From Phycisphaerae bacterium (GTDB taxonomy: Bacteria; Planctomycetota; Phycisphaerae; Phycisphaerales; SM1A02), in the NCBI GenBank assembly GCA_002705085.1, contig PAHO01000009.1, positions 1-40,276 of the forward strand: DNA of 40,276 bases, given 5' to 3'. Shown here piece by piece: positions 27,228-37,073 of this stretch. The position numbers were made by a program, and so were the translations under genes. The notes under the pieces were generated by a model, which had not been told where the DNA came from, did not search any database, and worked only from the letters and a program-made list of their open reading frames with translations. Positions within the stretch are counted from its first letter, which is position 1. Each line of letters starts with the position of its first letter.

Positions 27228-30200
27228 TTGTCAGGATCACCGCGCACTTTTTTGGCACCCTTGCTCCTTGGTGGGCTTGTGGTCAGCAGCCCGCTCCTGG
27301 CCGCTCCTAAACCGAATCAAGTGACGCTTGAGGATGGCTCGGTCCAGCCCGAGTCCGTTGAGCCCACCATTACTTTTTCTTTCAAGGAAGCCACCTTCGA
27401 GCAGGTGGTGGAGTTCTTCGGCCGCGCTGCCGGTTTGCCGGTGGTCTGGGAAGCGCCGCCGCCAGCAGGCACCCTCCGTTACCAAAGCGATCGGACCTAC
27501 GGCATCGATGACGGTTTGCAAGTGCTCAACACCATTTTGCAGGCCAAGGGCGTCATGTTGCGTCGCCGGGAGGACATGCTGTACCTCCAGCCACTGGCAG
27601 AAATGGCCAAGCGTGATGTTCCTACTTTCGTGGGCTCTTTGCCGGACACCGTGACCGACGACGAAGTGGTGACCCTGGTGCTGCCGCTTCGGATTGCGTC
27701 GGCCAGTGCGCTGGTTGAACAACTTCGAGGACTGGTGGCGGGGTACGGGTCGGTTTCAGCGTTGCCTCAGCAAAATGCTTTGGTCATCGTGGAGACCGCT
27801 GCCCAAGTACGCCGCTTGGCAGGGATGGTGGCCTCCTTTGATGCCCAAGACACTGATGGCATTGTTCGCATCATCAAACTGGAGCACGTCGGTGCGGAAG
27901 CGATCATGGGGCCACTCCGTGCGTTGTTGGCGGTGCGGATTGAGAAATACGTGGTCGATGCCAAGGGCAAGCAAGTCAAAGTTGAGGACGAGCAGATCCC
28001 CGGGATCACTTTCAGCCCGGATGCGCGGACCAACAGCTTGATTGTCAAAGGCAACCAGGCGCAGATTTCAAAACTTGAAGAAGCGGTTCGGTTGCTGGAT
28101 GTTCCCACGGACCGAAGTTCAGGTCGACGCACCTTCACTCTGGAAAACAGCACGCCCCAAGACGTCATCCGCGCGCTGGGCCCCTTTATCAATCAACTGC
28201 CAAAGAACAAACGTCCAAAACTCCTTCCGATTGCTGCGACAAATCGCTTGTTTGTCGCGGGAAACGACGCCGTCTTGGAAGAGTTGTCTGGTCTCGTTGT
28301 TGAATATGACGGTGGCGATGTTCAATTGCCCCGTGACAATGGTGCACCAGCAATTGAAGTGGTCGCGCTGAATGCTGTCCGAGCCTCTGACATCCTCCCT
28401 CAGATTCGTGGGGTGCTTTCTGTTCGCCAACAGCAAGTGTTGCGGATGGTGGCCGGCCCCGAAGACCGAACCCTGATTTTGGCGGGTCCCGCCAGTGATG
28501 TGGCTGCCGTCAAGGAAGTCCTTCCCGTCTTTGACAAACTTCGTGCGGGTGAACGAGATATCGTGATCTTGCCTTTGCGTGGCCCAGATGCGCAAGCCAG
28601 TGTTGAACGCGCGTTGACGTTGGCCCGCGATCGACTGGCCGGTCGTGCCTTGTCGTCGATGGATCAAACCATCGAGGCCGTGTTCGATGCCCAGCAGGGC
28701 ACGGTGCGCATCGAAGCAACTCCGGTCGGGGCCGATGCCTTCCGGACCGCTCTTGATGAACTCGATCAGATCCCCTTGGTGGCTCCCACTGTGCGTCAGG
28801 TTTCGGTGCAGTACGGATCCGCCACCGAGGTGGCCGCGGATTTGACGTCTTTGCTGCAAATGCTCTCCGAGGTGAACGGGCGCCGTGCTGCCGAAGTGTC
28901 AGCGGTTGAGGCTTTGAATGCACTGCTGTTGACGGGCTCTCCCGAATCCGTCTCGGAGGCCGAAGCGATGTTGGCCCGGGTGGATCTCCCCCAGGCCGGA
29001 GCGCAGGTGGTGCGAACCGTGTCAGTTCAGAGCACGACTGACCCTGAGCAGTTGGTTGAAGACGCCCAAGAGATTTTTGAGGTTCTGAGCACGGGAGCCA
29101 ATGCCGCAGACGCTGACGTCAACGTGACGTACAAGGAAGAGGCCGGTGTGGTGCTGCTTTCTGGCTCATCGATCGCGGTGCAGCGCATGGAAGAGGCAAT
29201 CATTCAAGCGCGATCGGCCTTGCCCGCTGAAGATGTACGCCGGGTGGTTGCGGTTCAGCGTGGTGATGCCGAACAGGTGGCTGAACGACTGCGTACGGCA
29301 CTCGATGAATACCCCAAAGACCCTGGGCAAACAATGGCTCCGGTGGACGTTTCGGTGTTGTCGATCACCAATGAGTTGGTGTTGATCGGGCCAGAACAAT
29401 GGGTCGAGACCGGCATTACCCTTCTCTCGAAAGTGGATCGTCTCAGCGATGGTCCGTTGCCACCACTTCGCTTGCTTGGGGTTCGAAACACGGATGCAGC
29501 GACCGTCGCGGACCTGCTTCGTCGCCGGTTTGATGCTCGTGGTGCGGGGGAGCGCCGATCAGATCCCGTCGAAATTGGCGTGGCTGAAGGCGCGAATGTT
29601 CTCATCATCACAGCTTCAGATGAGCGTCAGGCCGAGATCAAGGGGCTGGTGGACGAGCTCAATGCGTTCGGTGGTGCCGACCGAGAAGGCCGGGTGATTC
29701 GAATCTTCCCGCTCAAAACGGCCCAAGCTGAAGAACTGGCTCGAACCCTCGATGAGATGTTCCCCGAGAAGCCGGTTCCCCTAGACCGACGCGGTCGGCC
29801 GATGACGGAGTTGCGTGAGCCTCGGGATGTGGTTGTTCGGGCGAACCGGCAGACCAACTCTTTGATCGTCGATGCGTTGGCGGACCGCATGAGCTCTTTT
29901 GAAGAACTGGTGCGTCAACTGGATCGGGAGCAGGTTCGGACGGAGACCTCCATCCGAACCTACCGGCTTACCGAAGCCGATCCGCAGCGGGTCGCCTCGT
30001 CTTTACGCGAGCTTTCATCGCAAGGTGTGTTGAATGTGGCTGGTGGCGATCGTCGGGTGCCCGTCAACGTGTCGGTGGAAGAGGCGACCAAGTCGCTCAT
30101 CATCTCCGGGCCAGACGAAGCGTTTGCTCGTATTGAAGCTTTGATCGAGAATTTAGACGTCGCGCCGCCACGTGCGGAAACCGAACTGCGCTTCTTCCAA

Positions 30201-33200
30201 CTCCAGCACGCGCAAGCAGAGCGGATGGCGCAAATGTTCCGTCCCATCTTGTTGGGGCGATTGCAAGAGCTGATGCCGGACTTGAAAGATCAGCCGGCGG
30301 CGGTGGAAGTGACCGCTGAGCCAGAAACGAACACGTTGATCGTTTCAGCACCCGTGGCTTTGCAAGATGTCGCCCAGGAGTTGGTCGACCGGCTCGACCG
30401 GTCGTCCTATGCCGGGCGGCGAACGTTCCGAACGCAGCGGCTGGACCCATCGGTTGCTGACGCTGAAGAAATCGCACGCAACCTTCGCCGGTTGCTTGAG
30501 CGTGAAGGCGGTCCCAAAGTCCGCGTCATCACGCTCAAAGAGTTGCTTTCGGAACAAAAGGAATCTGATGCGCAATCTGCCCCGAAGACTCCTGGACAGG
30601 GCGGCATCAGTGTGCATTCGCTCTCTGGTGTGCTCGCAGCCGCGGCGCTGGGTGCACTGCCAGAGGCTGCCGACTCCGACAGTGTTGAGGAAGAAGCAGA
30701 TCTGATTGTCGCGGTGGACCCAGCCACCAACTCCCTGGTCTACCTTGGGTCCCCCGAATCCATCGAGTCGGCCACCGCTCTGGTGAATGAACTGGCCTCA
30801 GAGTTGCCGCCACCGCCGGCTGAGATTCTCAGCATCGAACTTCCGCCGTCGGTTGAGCCGGGTGCCCTGACCAAGTTGTTGCGAGACGCTCTTTTGCAAC
30901 TGGATGTTGCCGGCGGCACCAGTCGAGCCAAGAAGATCGGCCTTCTTCCCAATCCCGAAAGCAACACTTTGGTGGTCACGGGAAGTGAATCTGACCTTGA
31001 GTTGGTCACCGAGCTGCTCGCGGCCATCGCCAAACCGGTCGGTGACAAGCCGCGTGAAGCTCGCGTGTTCCGGTTGGAAAATGCGGACGCTGACGTTGTC
31101 GCTTCCGCCATTTACGCATTGGTGGGCCGTGAGCAGTACAGCTATTTCCGGTCTCGGAGCCAAGCCCCAAAGACGGTGAGCTTGAGTTACGGCGGGCTCA
31201 AAACGGTTGCCATTCAAAATGATCAAGTGGATGCCGCGGCTGATTACTCGACCGGGACGGTGATGGTCACGGCGCCCGCTGAGGCGCTGCCTATTTTGGC
31301 GGCCTTCATCGCCGACCTTGACCAACAAGAGGACGGGATCGCGACGTCAGTGAGAACCTTCCGCTTGGAGTTTGCCCAGGCCGAGGGTATCCGCCGCACG
31401 ATTCTTCCCATCGTGAACAGCCAATTTGCGACCTTGGACCGATACGGTGATCGCCAAGAGACTGCTCTCGAGATTCGCGCTGACGTGCGAACCAACACGC
31501 TGGTGGTTGCGGCCAGTGAAGAGCAACTTGAAGCAGTGTCTGGATTGGTCGACATCCTTGATGTTTCCGATGAGGCCGAAGGTCTGCGTCAACGCAAAAT
31601 CGAGCTGGTCCAAGTGTTGGAGGCCGACCCCAATACGGTGGCTCGGGCGCTGCGCGAACAATTTCCTCGTGGGCGGGGCGATGATCTGACCGTCACGGTG
31701 GATCCGCGCACCCGAAGCATTGCTCTAGGTGGTACCGAGGCCGTTCTGGGCCAGGCTCGGCAACTCGTCACCTTGCTCGATCAGCCTGAAGCGGCTGACG
31801 AGACGGTTCTTCGCACGTTTCGCCTTGATGAGGGCCGGGCCGATGAAGCGGTTCGTTTGCTGACCACTTCCTTGGGCCTCGATGCGCAGGGCCGAACCAC
31901 AGGTACGGCGGTATTGCCGGAAGGGGCCGATGAAGCGGTGCTGGTCCGCGCGCGGATTGTGGCCGATCAGCGAACCAACGCGGTGGTGGTCAACGCGACC
32001 GCGGAATCGATGCCCATCATTGAGGGACTGCTCGAGGAATTGGCCGCGGCGCCGCCCAAGCCAATGCGTGAGTTCCACGTGGTGCAGTTGGAACATGCCA
32101 TGGCTGATGACGTGGTGTACACCTTGCAGCGCGTGTCGGATCGAGGAACCCGTGAGGCGCCGGGACCAAGCTTCGATTTTGAACGCGATGCGAACCGAGT
32201 CATCGTGCGGGCCACGCCAGACCAGTGGAAGAACATCCAAGAGGTCATCGAGAGTCTCGATCGTCCGGTTGAGAATCCACTGGTGACGGAGATTGTGTCG
32301 CTGCAGTGGTCGGAAGCGAAGCAGGTTCGCGAAGCCCTCGGCATCTTCTACGGCACGTATGCCTACGCGGCCACGACACCGGCCCAACGCTCGGTCTCCA
32401 TCGTGGCTGACCCCAGCACGGGAAGTCTGGTTGTTTCTGCGCCTGAAGGGGAGTGGGAGAGCATTCGTTCCTTGATCTCCAAGTTGGATCGCGAGGAAAA
32501 CGACGCGTCCTTGCAACTGCGATCTTTTACGTTGGCGCACGCTGACGCCCGAGCGGTCGCGCGAGCGATCAATGAAGCGTTCGCGGGTGAGTTGACGGGG
32601 CGAAACCAACGCGGTGGTCAAGCGTCTCGAGGGCGCGAAGATCGCGATGCACCGCCCGCCGTCTTAGTGGAAGCCAACGAATGGGTTCGTGCCAGTGCGG
32701 AAACAGAGACCAACAGCGTGGTGGTCGCCGCCAACCGAAATCGAATGGACAAGATTGCCGAAATCGTGTCTTCTCTCGATCTCGCCGGCCAAGAGTCGCA
32801 AGGCGGAGTGGTTGAGGTCATCCAGATTGCTTCGTCCAGTTCAGCGGTGATCGCTGACGAACTGCGGCGGACGTTCAACCCCATCGCCAAGCGCCGCAAC
32901 CAGCCTTTGTCCATCCAGGCTTCGGTCGCTTCAAACGCCATCATCGTCGCGGCTCCTCCACCATTGATGGAGCGCATCGAGCAGACCGTGGCCGCCTTGG
33001 AGTCTTCCGCGCCTTCCGACGGTGAAGCGGTCCTGATTATTGATTTGGATCATGTTTCTCCTCAGGACGCCCAGCGCTTCTTAAACAGCGTTGGGGCCGC
33101 GGGAGGACAAGATGCTGCGGGAAGGAATTTCCGCGAGCCACTCCGTATTTCACCAGTTCCTGGCCGCAATGCCATCGTGGTGGCGTTGAACCCAGCCGAT

Positions 33201-36200
33201 CGCGATCGGGTGACTTCTCTTTTGAAGGCTCTTGATCGCGAAAATGCTGACGCGGCCGCAGAAGTGCGGTTGGTTCAACTGCAACGAAACCGCGCTGACG
33301 CCATCGTGAATATTGTGCGCCGCGTCTTGGAGCCGGCGGAGAGTGCGGTTGGTACGCCACTCAGCAAAGGCCTCGCCGCCCAACTTCGGGCGCTTCGTGT
33401 ACACCAAGACGGCGGGGCCGACGAAGATTTGGCTCTGGATCTCACAGTTCCCATCAAGGTGCAGCCTGATACGTCGAGCAACACCGTAGTGGTGACTTCA
33501 TCGCGGGCCAACGTGCTGGCGATTGAGTCGTTCATTGAGCTTCTTGATCGTGTGCCCGTTACGCCTTCGGTCTCGGTCAACGTGATGGTGCTGGACCACA
33601 TCGATGCGGAAGCTTTCAGTGCTTTGGTGCGCGACCTTGCTTCCCAGTCGGGACAGCTTTCTCGTACACCGGTCAGTGGTGTGGTGGGCTTGCCGGCCGA
33701 TCCTGCCGGGCGGGCTCTCCTCACGGGGATCGCTTTGTCTGTTGATGAACGCACGAACGCGATCGTGGTCGCGGGTTCTGAAGAGGCCGTCGCTTTGGTG
33801 GAAGTGATGCGCATCAAGATGGACGTGCCGGCTTCCGACGGCTGGTTGGAGCCGAGGTTGTTCCCCGTCCAGCACGCCAACGTGGAAGAGCTTGCCGATC
33901 GTTTGAATGATTTGTTGGCAAGTGCTGGAGAAGAGCCTGATGCGGCTCGGCGCTTTGGAAGGCTTCGCGTTGTCCCTCCCCTTGGTGACTCGGCGGTCTA
34001 CAACTCGCGCCTTAGTGCGCCGCTGGATGAGGTCTATGTGAGCGCGGAATCTCGTCTGGGCGCCATTTTGGTGGTGGCTGAAACCGAGCATCTCCAAGTT
34101 GCCGCGGAATTGATCGGCATGTTGGATGTCCCTTCATTCCGAACTTCGGGTGGCTTTGCCTCCATTGGCTTGGCGAATGCCTCCGCTGAGTTGGTCGCGG
34201 GCCGGTTGCAGCGGGTGATTGATGAGCAGCGTGAAGTTGGTGCGCTGGGAGACGACGATGGTTTGTTGGTGGAGCCAGATGTGGCCAGCAACGCGATCAT
34301 CCTCTCTGGCTCACAGCCGGCACTTGATATGGCACGCTCGGTGGTGCCCACTTTGGACACCGCAAGCTCTGATGTGGTGGTTGAAACGATTGAGCTTGTG
34401 TTTGCGGACCCAGTTCGGGTGGCCGATCTTGCCCAGTCGTTGCTGCAGGCTCGATCCCAGATGCGACAACGCATGGGGGCTGGTGCTCGGGCGGTGGCTG
34501 AAACAGCGGTGGTTCTGCCTGACCTTCGATCCAACAGTTTGTTGGTGACCGCCACCCAGACCGGTCTTGAAATTGTGCAGGACCTGGTCCTGCAACTGGA
34601 CGTAGAGCGTGACCTCAATGAGACCGTCTTTCAGGTGATCCCAGTGGGTCGCGCCGGGTTGTCTCGGACCGCTGACGCCGTGGCCCGGTTGTTGGAGCGG
34701 CGCACCGTTGGTCTTTCTTCTTCGGAACGGGCTCGGCGACAGCCTTTGGTGATCCCGGACGCTCGAACCGGCGCCTTGTTGGTGGCGGCCGCACCGGAAG
34801 ATATTGACGTGGTCCAAGCCATTGCCAATCAACTGCTCGAAATTCCCGATGATCCCGCTCTTGGATTGCACGTGGTGGCGGTCCCCCCCAACCTTGAAGT
34901 CGAAGATGTCGCCAGGCGTATCGAACAACTCATGCGAGAACGCGAGCGTTCACTTGGTGATGCGGCCGGACCCGATGACCGAGTGGTCGTAGAGGCTGAG
35001 CGGTCCTCCAACGCCTTGCTCGTCGCGGCCAACCAGGCCAACCTTGAAGAGGTTGAATATTTGGTGGAGTTGCTTTCATCTACGGGCGATCAACTGCTGA
35101 AAAATCGCGAGGTGGCACTGATTGCGGTGGAAGGCGACACCGCAGAGAACATGGCCGACCTGCTTGAAGATTTGTACGTCGAGGACGCGAACCGTCGGCG
35201 GCCAAACTCGGTGCGTGTGGTGGCCGACTCGCGATCAAACGGAGTGTTGGTGAGTGGCTCACCCGGTGACGTTCGTGCCATTCGGGATTTGATCCAACGG
35301 ATTGATACACAGGATCCAGCCCGATTGGTCGAAGTGCGTACGGTTGCCCTGGCCTCTGCGAACGCCATCGAAACGGTCTCGTTGATCGAGAGCGTGTTGC
35401 GTGGCGGTGGTCGGTCGCGGCGGGGTGCGGCCACTGTGCTGCGTTACCTCGGTGAAGACGGTGATCCGGTTGAAGTGTCTTTGGCGTTGCGGGACGTCAT
35501 TGCTTTGACGCCCGACGTCCGGACGAACTCTGTCATTGTCTCGGCCCCACCGGATTCCCTTTCGTTGCTGGTGCGCATGATTTCTGATTTGGACACGTCG
35601 AGTACCGGCGCGAAGAGCGTCCGAGTGTTTGAATTGGTGAACGCTGATGCAGCAGCCATGCGTGAAATTCTGATTGACCTGTTCAACCTCCGTCAGTCGG
35701 GGAATTTGTACGTGCTCAAGCCGCGTGAAGGTGGCGCTCCGGTTGATGCCGGTGCGGTTGATGTTGGTGCCGGTGCTGACCTCAGTGGCGGTGAAGGGTT
35801 CTTGGGTGATGACCTCACCGCGGTCCCCGACGAACGTCAGCAGCTTTCCATCACGGTCGATCGTCGAACCAATGCCTTGCTGGTCTCCGGCACCCCGAAG
35901 TATCTCGATCTGGTGAAGAACGTCGTTGAGCAGCTCGACTCTTTGGAAGCCAACGAACGTGAGACCTTCACCGTTCAGTTGCGGAATGCCAAGGCCACTG
36001 AAGTCGCCACGATTGTGACCGACTTTGTGGAAGAGGAACAACGCAAGTTGGTGGGCACATTGTCGGACGAACAATTGGGTTCGGCGACCAGACTGTTGGA
36101 GCGGGAGATCACCATCAAAGGTGACGAAAAGACCAACACCGTTCTGGTATCAGCCTCCCCGCGACACTCGGAGCGGGTCCGGCAACTGCTTGAGCAACTC

Positions 36201-37073
36201 GATGTTGATCCTCCGCAAGTGCTGATTGGCGTGATGTTGGCCGAGGTCACACTCGACCGATCCAGCGCTGATGGGCTCGAAGCAAGTGTGACTGCAGGCG
36301 GAGGAACCGCTCGAGGCACACTGGGCTTCGGTCTTGGTACGGCCGCGCTGACTGGTGTTGCGGCACCAAGCATGGAAGTCTCCGGAGCCGATTTTGGATT
36401 GTTCTTAAGAGCATTGCGTGCGCAAGGCCGACTGCAGGTCCTTTCGAATCCGGCAGTCATGGCGGCCAACAATGAGCAGGCCCGTCTGCAGGTTGGTGAT
36501 TTGATTCGTGTGGCTGATGCTCAATCTGTGAGCGACAACGGCGTCAACACCACGACCCGGGAAGAGCAGCTTGGAATCACTCTTGAGGTCACGCCAACCA
36601 TCACTCCCGATGGCTTTGTCCGGATGGATGTCAAACCTTCCATTCGGGATCTGTCTGCCCGCTCGGTTCAGATTTCTGAAGATCTGATTTCTCCGGTGAT
36701 TACCACTCGGGAAGCGGAGACCACGGTTACGGTGAAAGACGGGCAGACCATCGTCTTGGGTGGCTTGATTTCAGACCGTTATGAAAAGCGCACAGAGAAG
36801 GTTCCCTTGCTTGGCGATCTTCCGGGGCTTGGTTACTTCTTCAGTGCCGAACGGGAAACCGATGCCAGAACCGAGTTGTTGATTGTCCTCACGCCTCATG
36901 TCATTGAATCCCCGCAGCGGAATTCGCGGGTTTCTGAAATTACCGATGGGGAGGCTTCCCGCCTTTCGCTGCCTCCGGAAGTGCTTGACATGATTCGTGA
37001 TGGGCGAATTGACCCAACCAATGGTCTGTTTGATGCAAGCGGTGAACGCCTTGATTTTTCGGAGCCGGAGTGA
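27228..37073 (+). CDS. gspD: Giant type II secretin (GspD) with about 34 N1-type repeats
   Basis: The product is about 3281 residues; ordinary GspD is about 600-700. Secretins form the outer-membrane pore of T2SS. Order: a signal peptide (about 1-28, LAPLLLGGLVVSSPLLA), an N0-like domain (about 43-125), then about 34 copies of an N1-type ring domain (about 145-2995, mean 84 residues), then a normal secretin barrel domain (about 2997-3240) with VLSNPAVMAANNEQA, VTPTITPDGFVRMDV and TVTVKDGQTIVLGGLI. Each repeat has a V-x-L start, a helix, and a (T/S)N-S/A-hydrophobic strand followed by a helix ending LD. TTG 27228 is chosen because GGAGG lies 6 bases upstream. The frame is unbroken for 9.8 kb. 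It overlaps the lipoprotein gene by 4 bases. Confidence 0.9.
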   Translation: MSGSPRTFLAPLLLGGLVVSSPLLAAPKPNQVTLEDGSVQPESVEPTITFSFKEATFEQVVEFFGRAAGLPVVWEAPPPAGTLRYQSDRTYGIDDGLQVLNTILQAKGVMLRRREDMLYLQPLAEMAKRDVPTFVGSLPDTVTDDEVVTLVLPLRIASASALVEQLRGLVAGYGSVSALPQQNALVIVETAAQVRRLAGMVASFDAQDTDGIVRIIKLEHVGAEAIMGPLRALLAVRIEKYVVDAKGKQVKVEDEQIPGITFSPDARTNSLIVKGNQAQISKLEEAVRLLDVPTDRSSGRRTFTLENSTPQDVIRALGPFINQLPKNKRPKLLPIAATNRLFVAGNDAVLEELSGLVVEYDGGDVQLPRDNGAPAIEVVALNAVRASDILPQIRGVLSVRQQQVLRMVAGPEDRTLILAGPASDVAAVKEVLPVFDKLRAGERDIVILPLRGPDAQASVERALTLARDRLAGRALSSMDQTIEAVFDAQQGTVRIEATPVGADAFRTALDELDQIPLVAPTVRQVSVQYGSATEVAADLTSLLQMLSEVNGRRAAEVSAVEALNALLLTGSPESVSEAEAMLARVDLPQAGAQVVRTVSVQSTTDPEQLVEDAQEIFEVLSTGANAADADVNVTYKEEAGVVLLSGSSIAVQRMEEAIIQARSALPAEDVRRVVAVQRGDAEQVAERLRTALDEYPKDPGQTMAPVDVSVLSITNELVLIGPEQWVETGITLLSKVDRLSDGPLPPLRLLGVRNTDAATVADLLRRRFDARGAGERRSDPVEIGVAEGANVLIITASDERQAEIKGLVDELNAFGGADREGRVIRIFPLKTAQAEELARTLDEMFPEKPVPLDRRGRPMTELREPRDVVVRANRQTNSLIVDALADRMSSFEELVRQLDREQVRTETSIRTYRLTEADPQRVASSLRELSSQGVLNVAGGDRRVPVNVSVEEATKSLIISGPDEAFARIEALIENLDVAPPRAETELRFFQLQHAQAERMAQMFRPILLGRLQELMPDLKDQPAAVEVTAEPETNTLIVSAPVALQDVAQELVDRLDRSSYAGRRTFRTQRLDPSVADAEEIARNLRRLLEREGGPKVRVITLKELLSEQKESDAQSAPKTPGQGGISVHSLSGVLAAAALGALPEAADSDSVEEEADLIVAVDPATNSLVYLGSPESIESATALVNELASELPPPPAEILSIELPPSVEPGALTKLLRDALLQLDVAGGTSRAKKIGLLPNPESNTLVVTGSESDLELVTELLAAIAKPVGDKPREARVFRLENADADVVASAIYALVGREQYSYFRSRSQAPKTVSLSYGGLKTVAIQNDQVDAAADYSTGTVMVTAPAEALPILAAFIADLDQQEDGIATSVRTFRLEFAQAEGIRRTILPIVNSQFATLDRYGDRQETALEIRADVRTNTLVVAASEEQLEAVSGLVDILDVSDEAEGLRQRKIELVQVLEADPNTVARALREQFPRGRGDDLTVTVDPRTRSIALGGTEAVLGQARQLVTLLDQPEAADETVLRTFRLDEGRADEAVRLLTTSLGLDAQGRTTGTAVLPEGADEAVLVRARIVADQRTNAVVVNATAESMPIIEGLLEELAAAPPKPMREFHVVQLEHAMADDVVYTLQRVSDRGTREAPGPSFDFERDANRVIVRATPDQWKNIQEVIESLDRPVENPLVTEIVSLQWSEAKQVREALGIFYGTYAYAATTPAQRSVSIVADPSTGSLVVSAPEGEWESIRSLISKLDREENDASLQLRSFTLAHADARAVARAINEAFAGELTGRNQRGGQASRGREDRDAPPAVLVEANEWVRASAETETNSVVVAANRNRMDKIAEIVSSLDLAGQESQGGVVEVIQIASSSSAVIADELRRTFNPIAKRRNQPLSIQASVASNAIIVAAPPPLMERIEQTVAALESSAPSDGEAVLIIDLDHVSPQDAQRFLNSVGAAGGQDAAGRNFREPLRISPVPGRNAIVVALNPADRDRVTSLLKALDRENADAAAEVRLVQLQRNRADAIVNIVRRVLEPAESAVGTPLSKGLAAQLRALRVHQDGGADEDLALDLTVPIKVQPDTSSNTVVVTSSRANVLAIESFIELLDRVPVTPSVSVNVMVLDHIDAEAFSALVRDLASQSGQLSRTPVSGVVGLPADPAGRALLTGIALSVDERTNAIVVAGSEEAVALVEVMRIKMDVPASDGWLEPRLFPVQHANVEELADRLNDLLASAGEEPDAARRFGRLRVVPPLGDSAVYNSRLSAPLDEVYVSAESRLGAILVVAETEHLQVAAELIGMLDVPSFRTSGGFASIGLANASAELVAGRLQRVIDEQREVGALGDDDGLLVEPDVASNAIILSGSQPALDMARSVVPTLDTASSDVVVETIELVFADPVRVADLAQSLLQARSQMRQRMGAGARAVAETAVVLPDLRSNSLLVTATQTGLEIVQDLVLQLDVERDLNETVFQVIPVGRAGLSRTADAVARLLERRTVGLSSSERARRQPLVIPDARTGALLVAAAPEDIDVVQAIANQLLEIPDDPALGLHVVAVPPNLEVEDVARRIEQLMRERERSLGDAAGPDDRVVVEAERSSNALLVAANQANLEEVEYLVELLSSTGDQLLKNREVALIAVEGDTAENMADLLEDLYVEDANRRRPNSVRVVADSRSNGVLVSGSPGDVRAIRDLIQRIDTQDPARLVEVRTVALASANAIETVSLIESVLRGGGRSRRGAATVLRYLGEDGDPVEVSLALRDVIALTPDVRTNSVIVSAPPDSLSLLVRMISDLDTSSTGAKSVRVFELVNADAAAMREILIDLFNLRQSGNLYVLKPREGGAPVDAGAVDVGAGADLSGGEGFLGDDLTAVPDERQQLSITVDRRTNALLVSGTPKYLDLVKNVVEQLDSLEANERETFTVQLRNAKATEVATIVTDFVEEEQRKLVGTLSDEQLGSATRLLEREITIKGDEKTNTVLVSASPRHSERVRQLLEQLDVDPPQVLIGVMLAEVTLDRSSADGLEASVTAGGGTARGTLGFGLGTAALTGVAAPSMEVSGADFGLFLRALRAQGRLQVLSNPAVMAANNEQARLQVGDLIRVADAQSVSDNGVNTTTREEQLGITLEVTPTITPDGFVRMDVKPSIRDLSARSVQISEDLISPVITTREAETTVTVKDGQTIVLGGLISDRYEKRTEKVPLLGDLPGLGYFFSAERETDARTELLIVLTPHVIESPQRNSRVSEITDGEASRLSLPPEVLDMIRDGRIDPTNGLFDASGERLDFSEPE
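27660..36214 (+). repeat. Array of about 34 secretin N1-type domain repeats
   Basis: This is a protein-level repeat inside gspD. Counting the strand motif of the TN(S/A)hhV type and its variants (for example TNSLIV, SNTLVV, TNAVVV, SNALLV) gives about 34 units. Units are highly divergent in sequence and I see no DNA-level tandem identity. At least six units carry longer loops, notably those around 30.6 kb, 32.6 kb, 33.4 kb, 34.0 kb and 35.75 kb. The count may be off by one or two because a few units lack the Asn. Confidence 0.85.
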
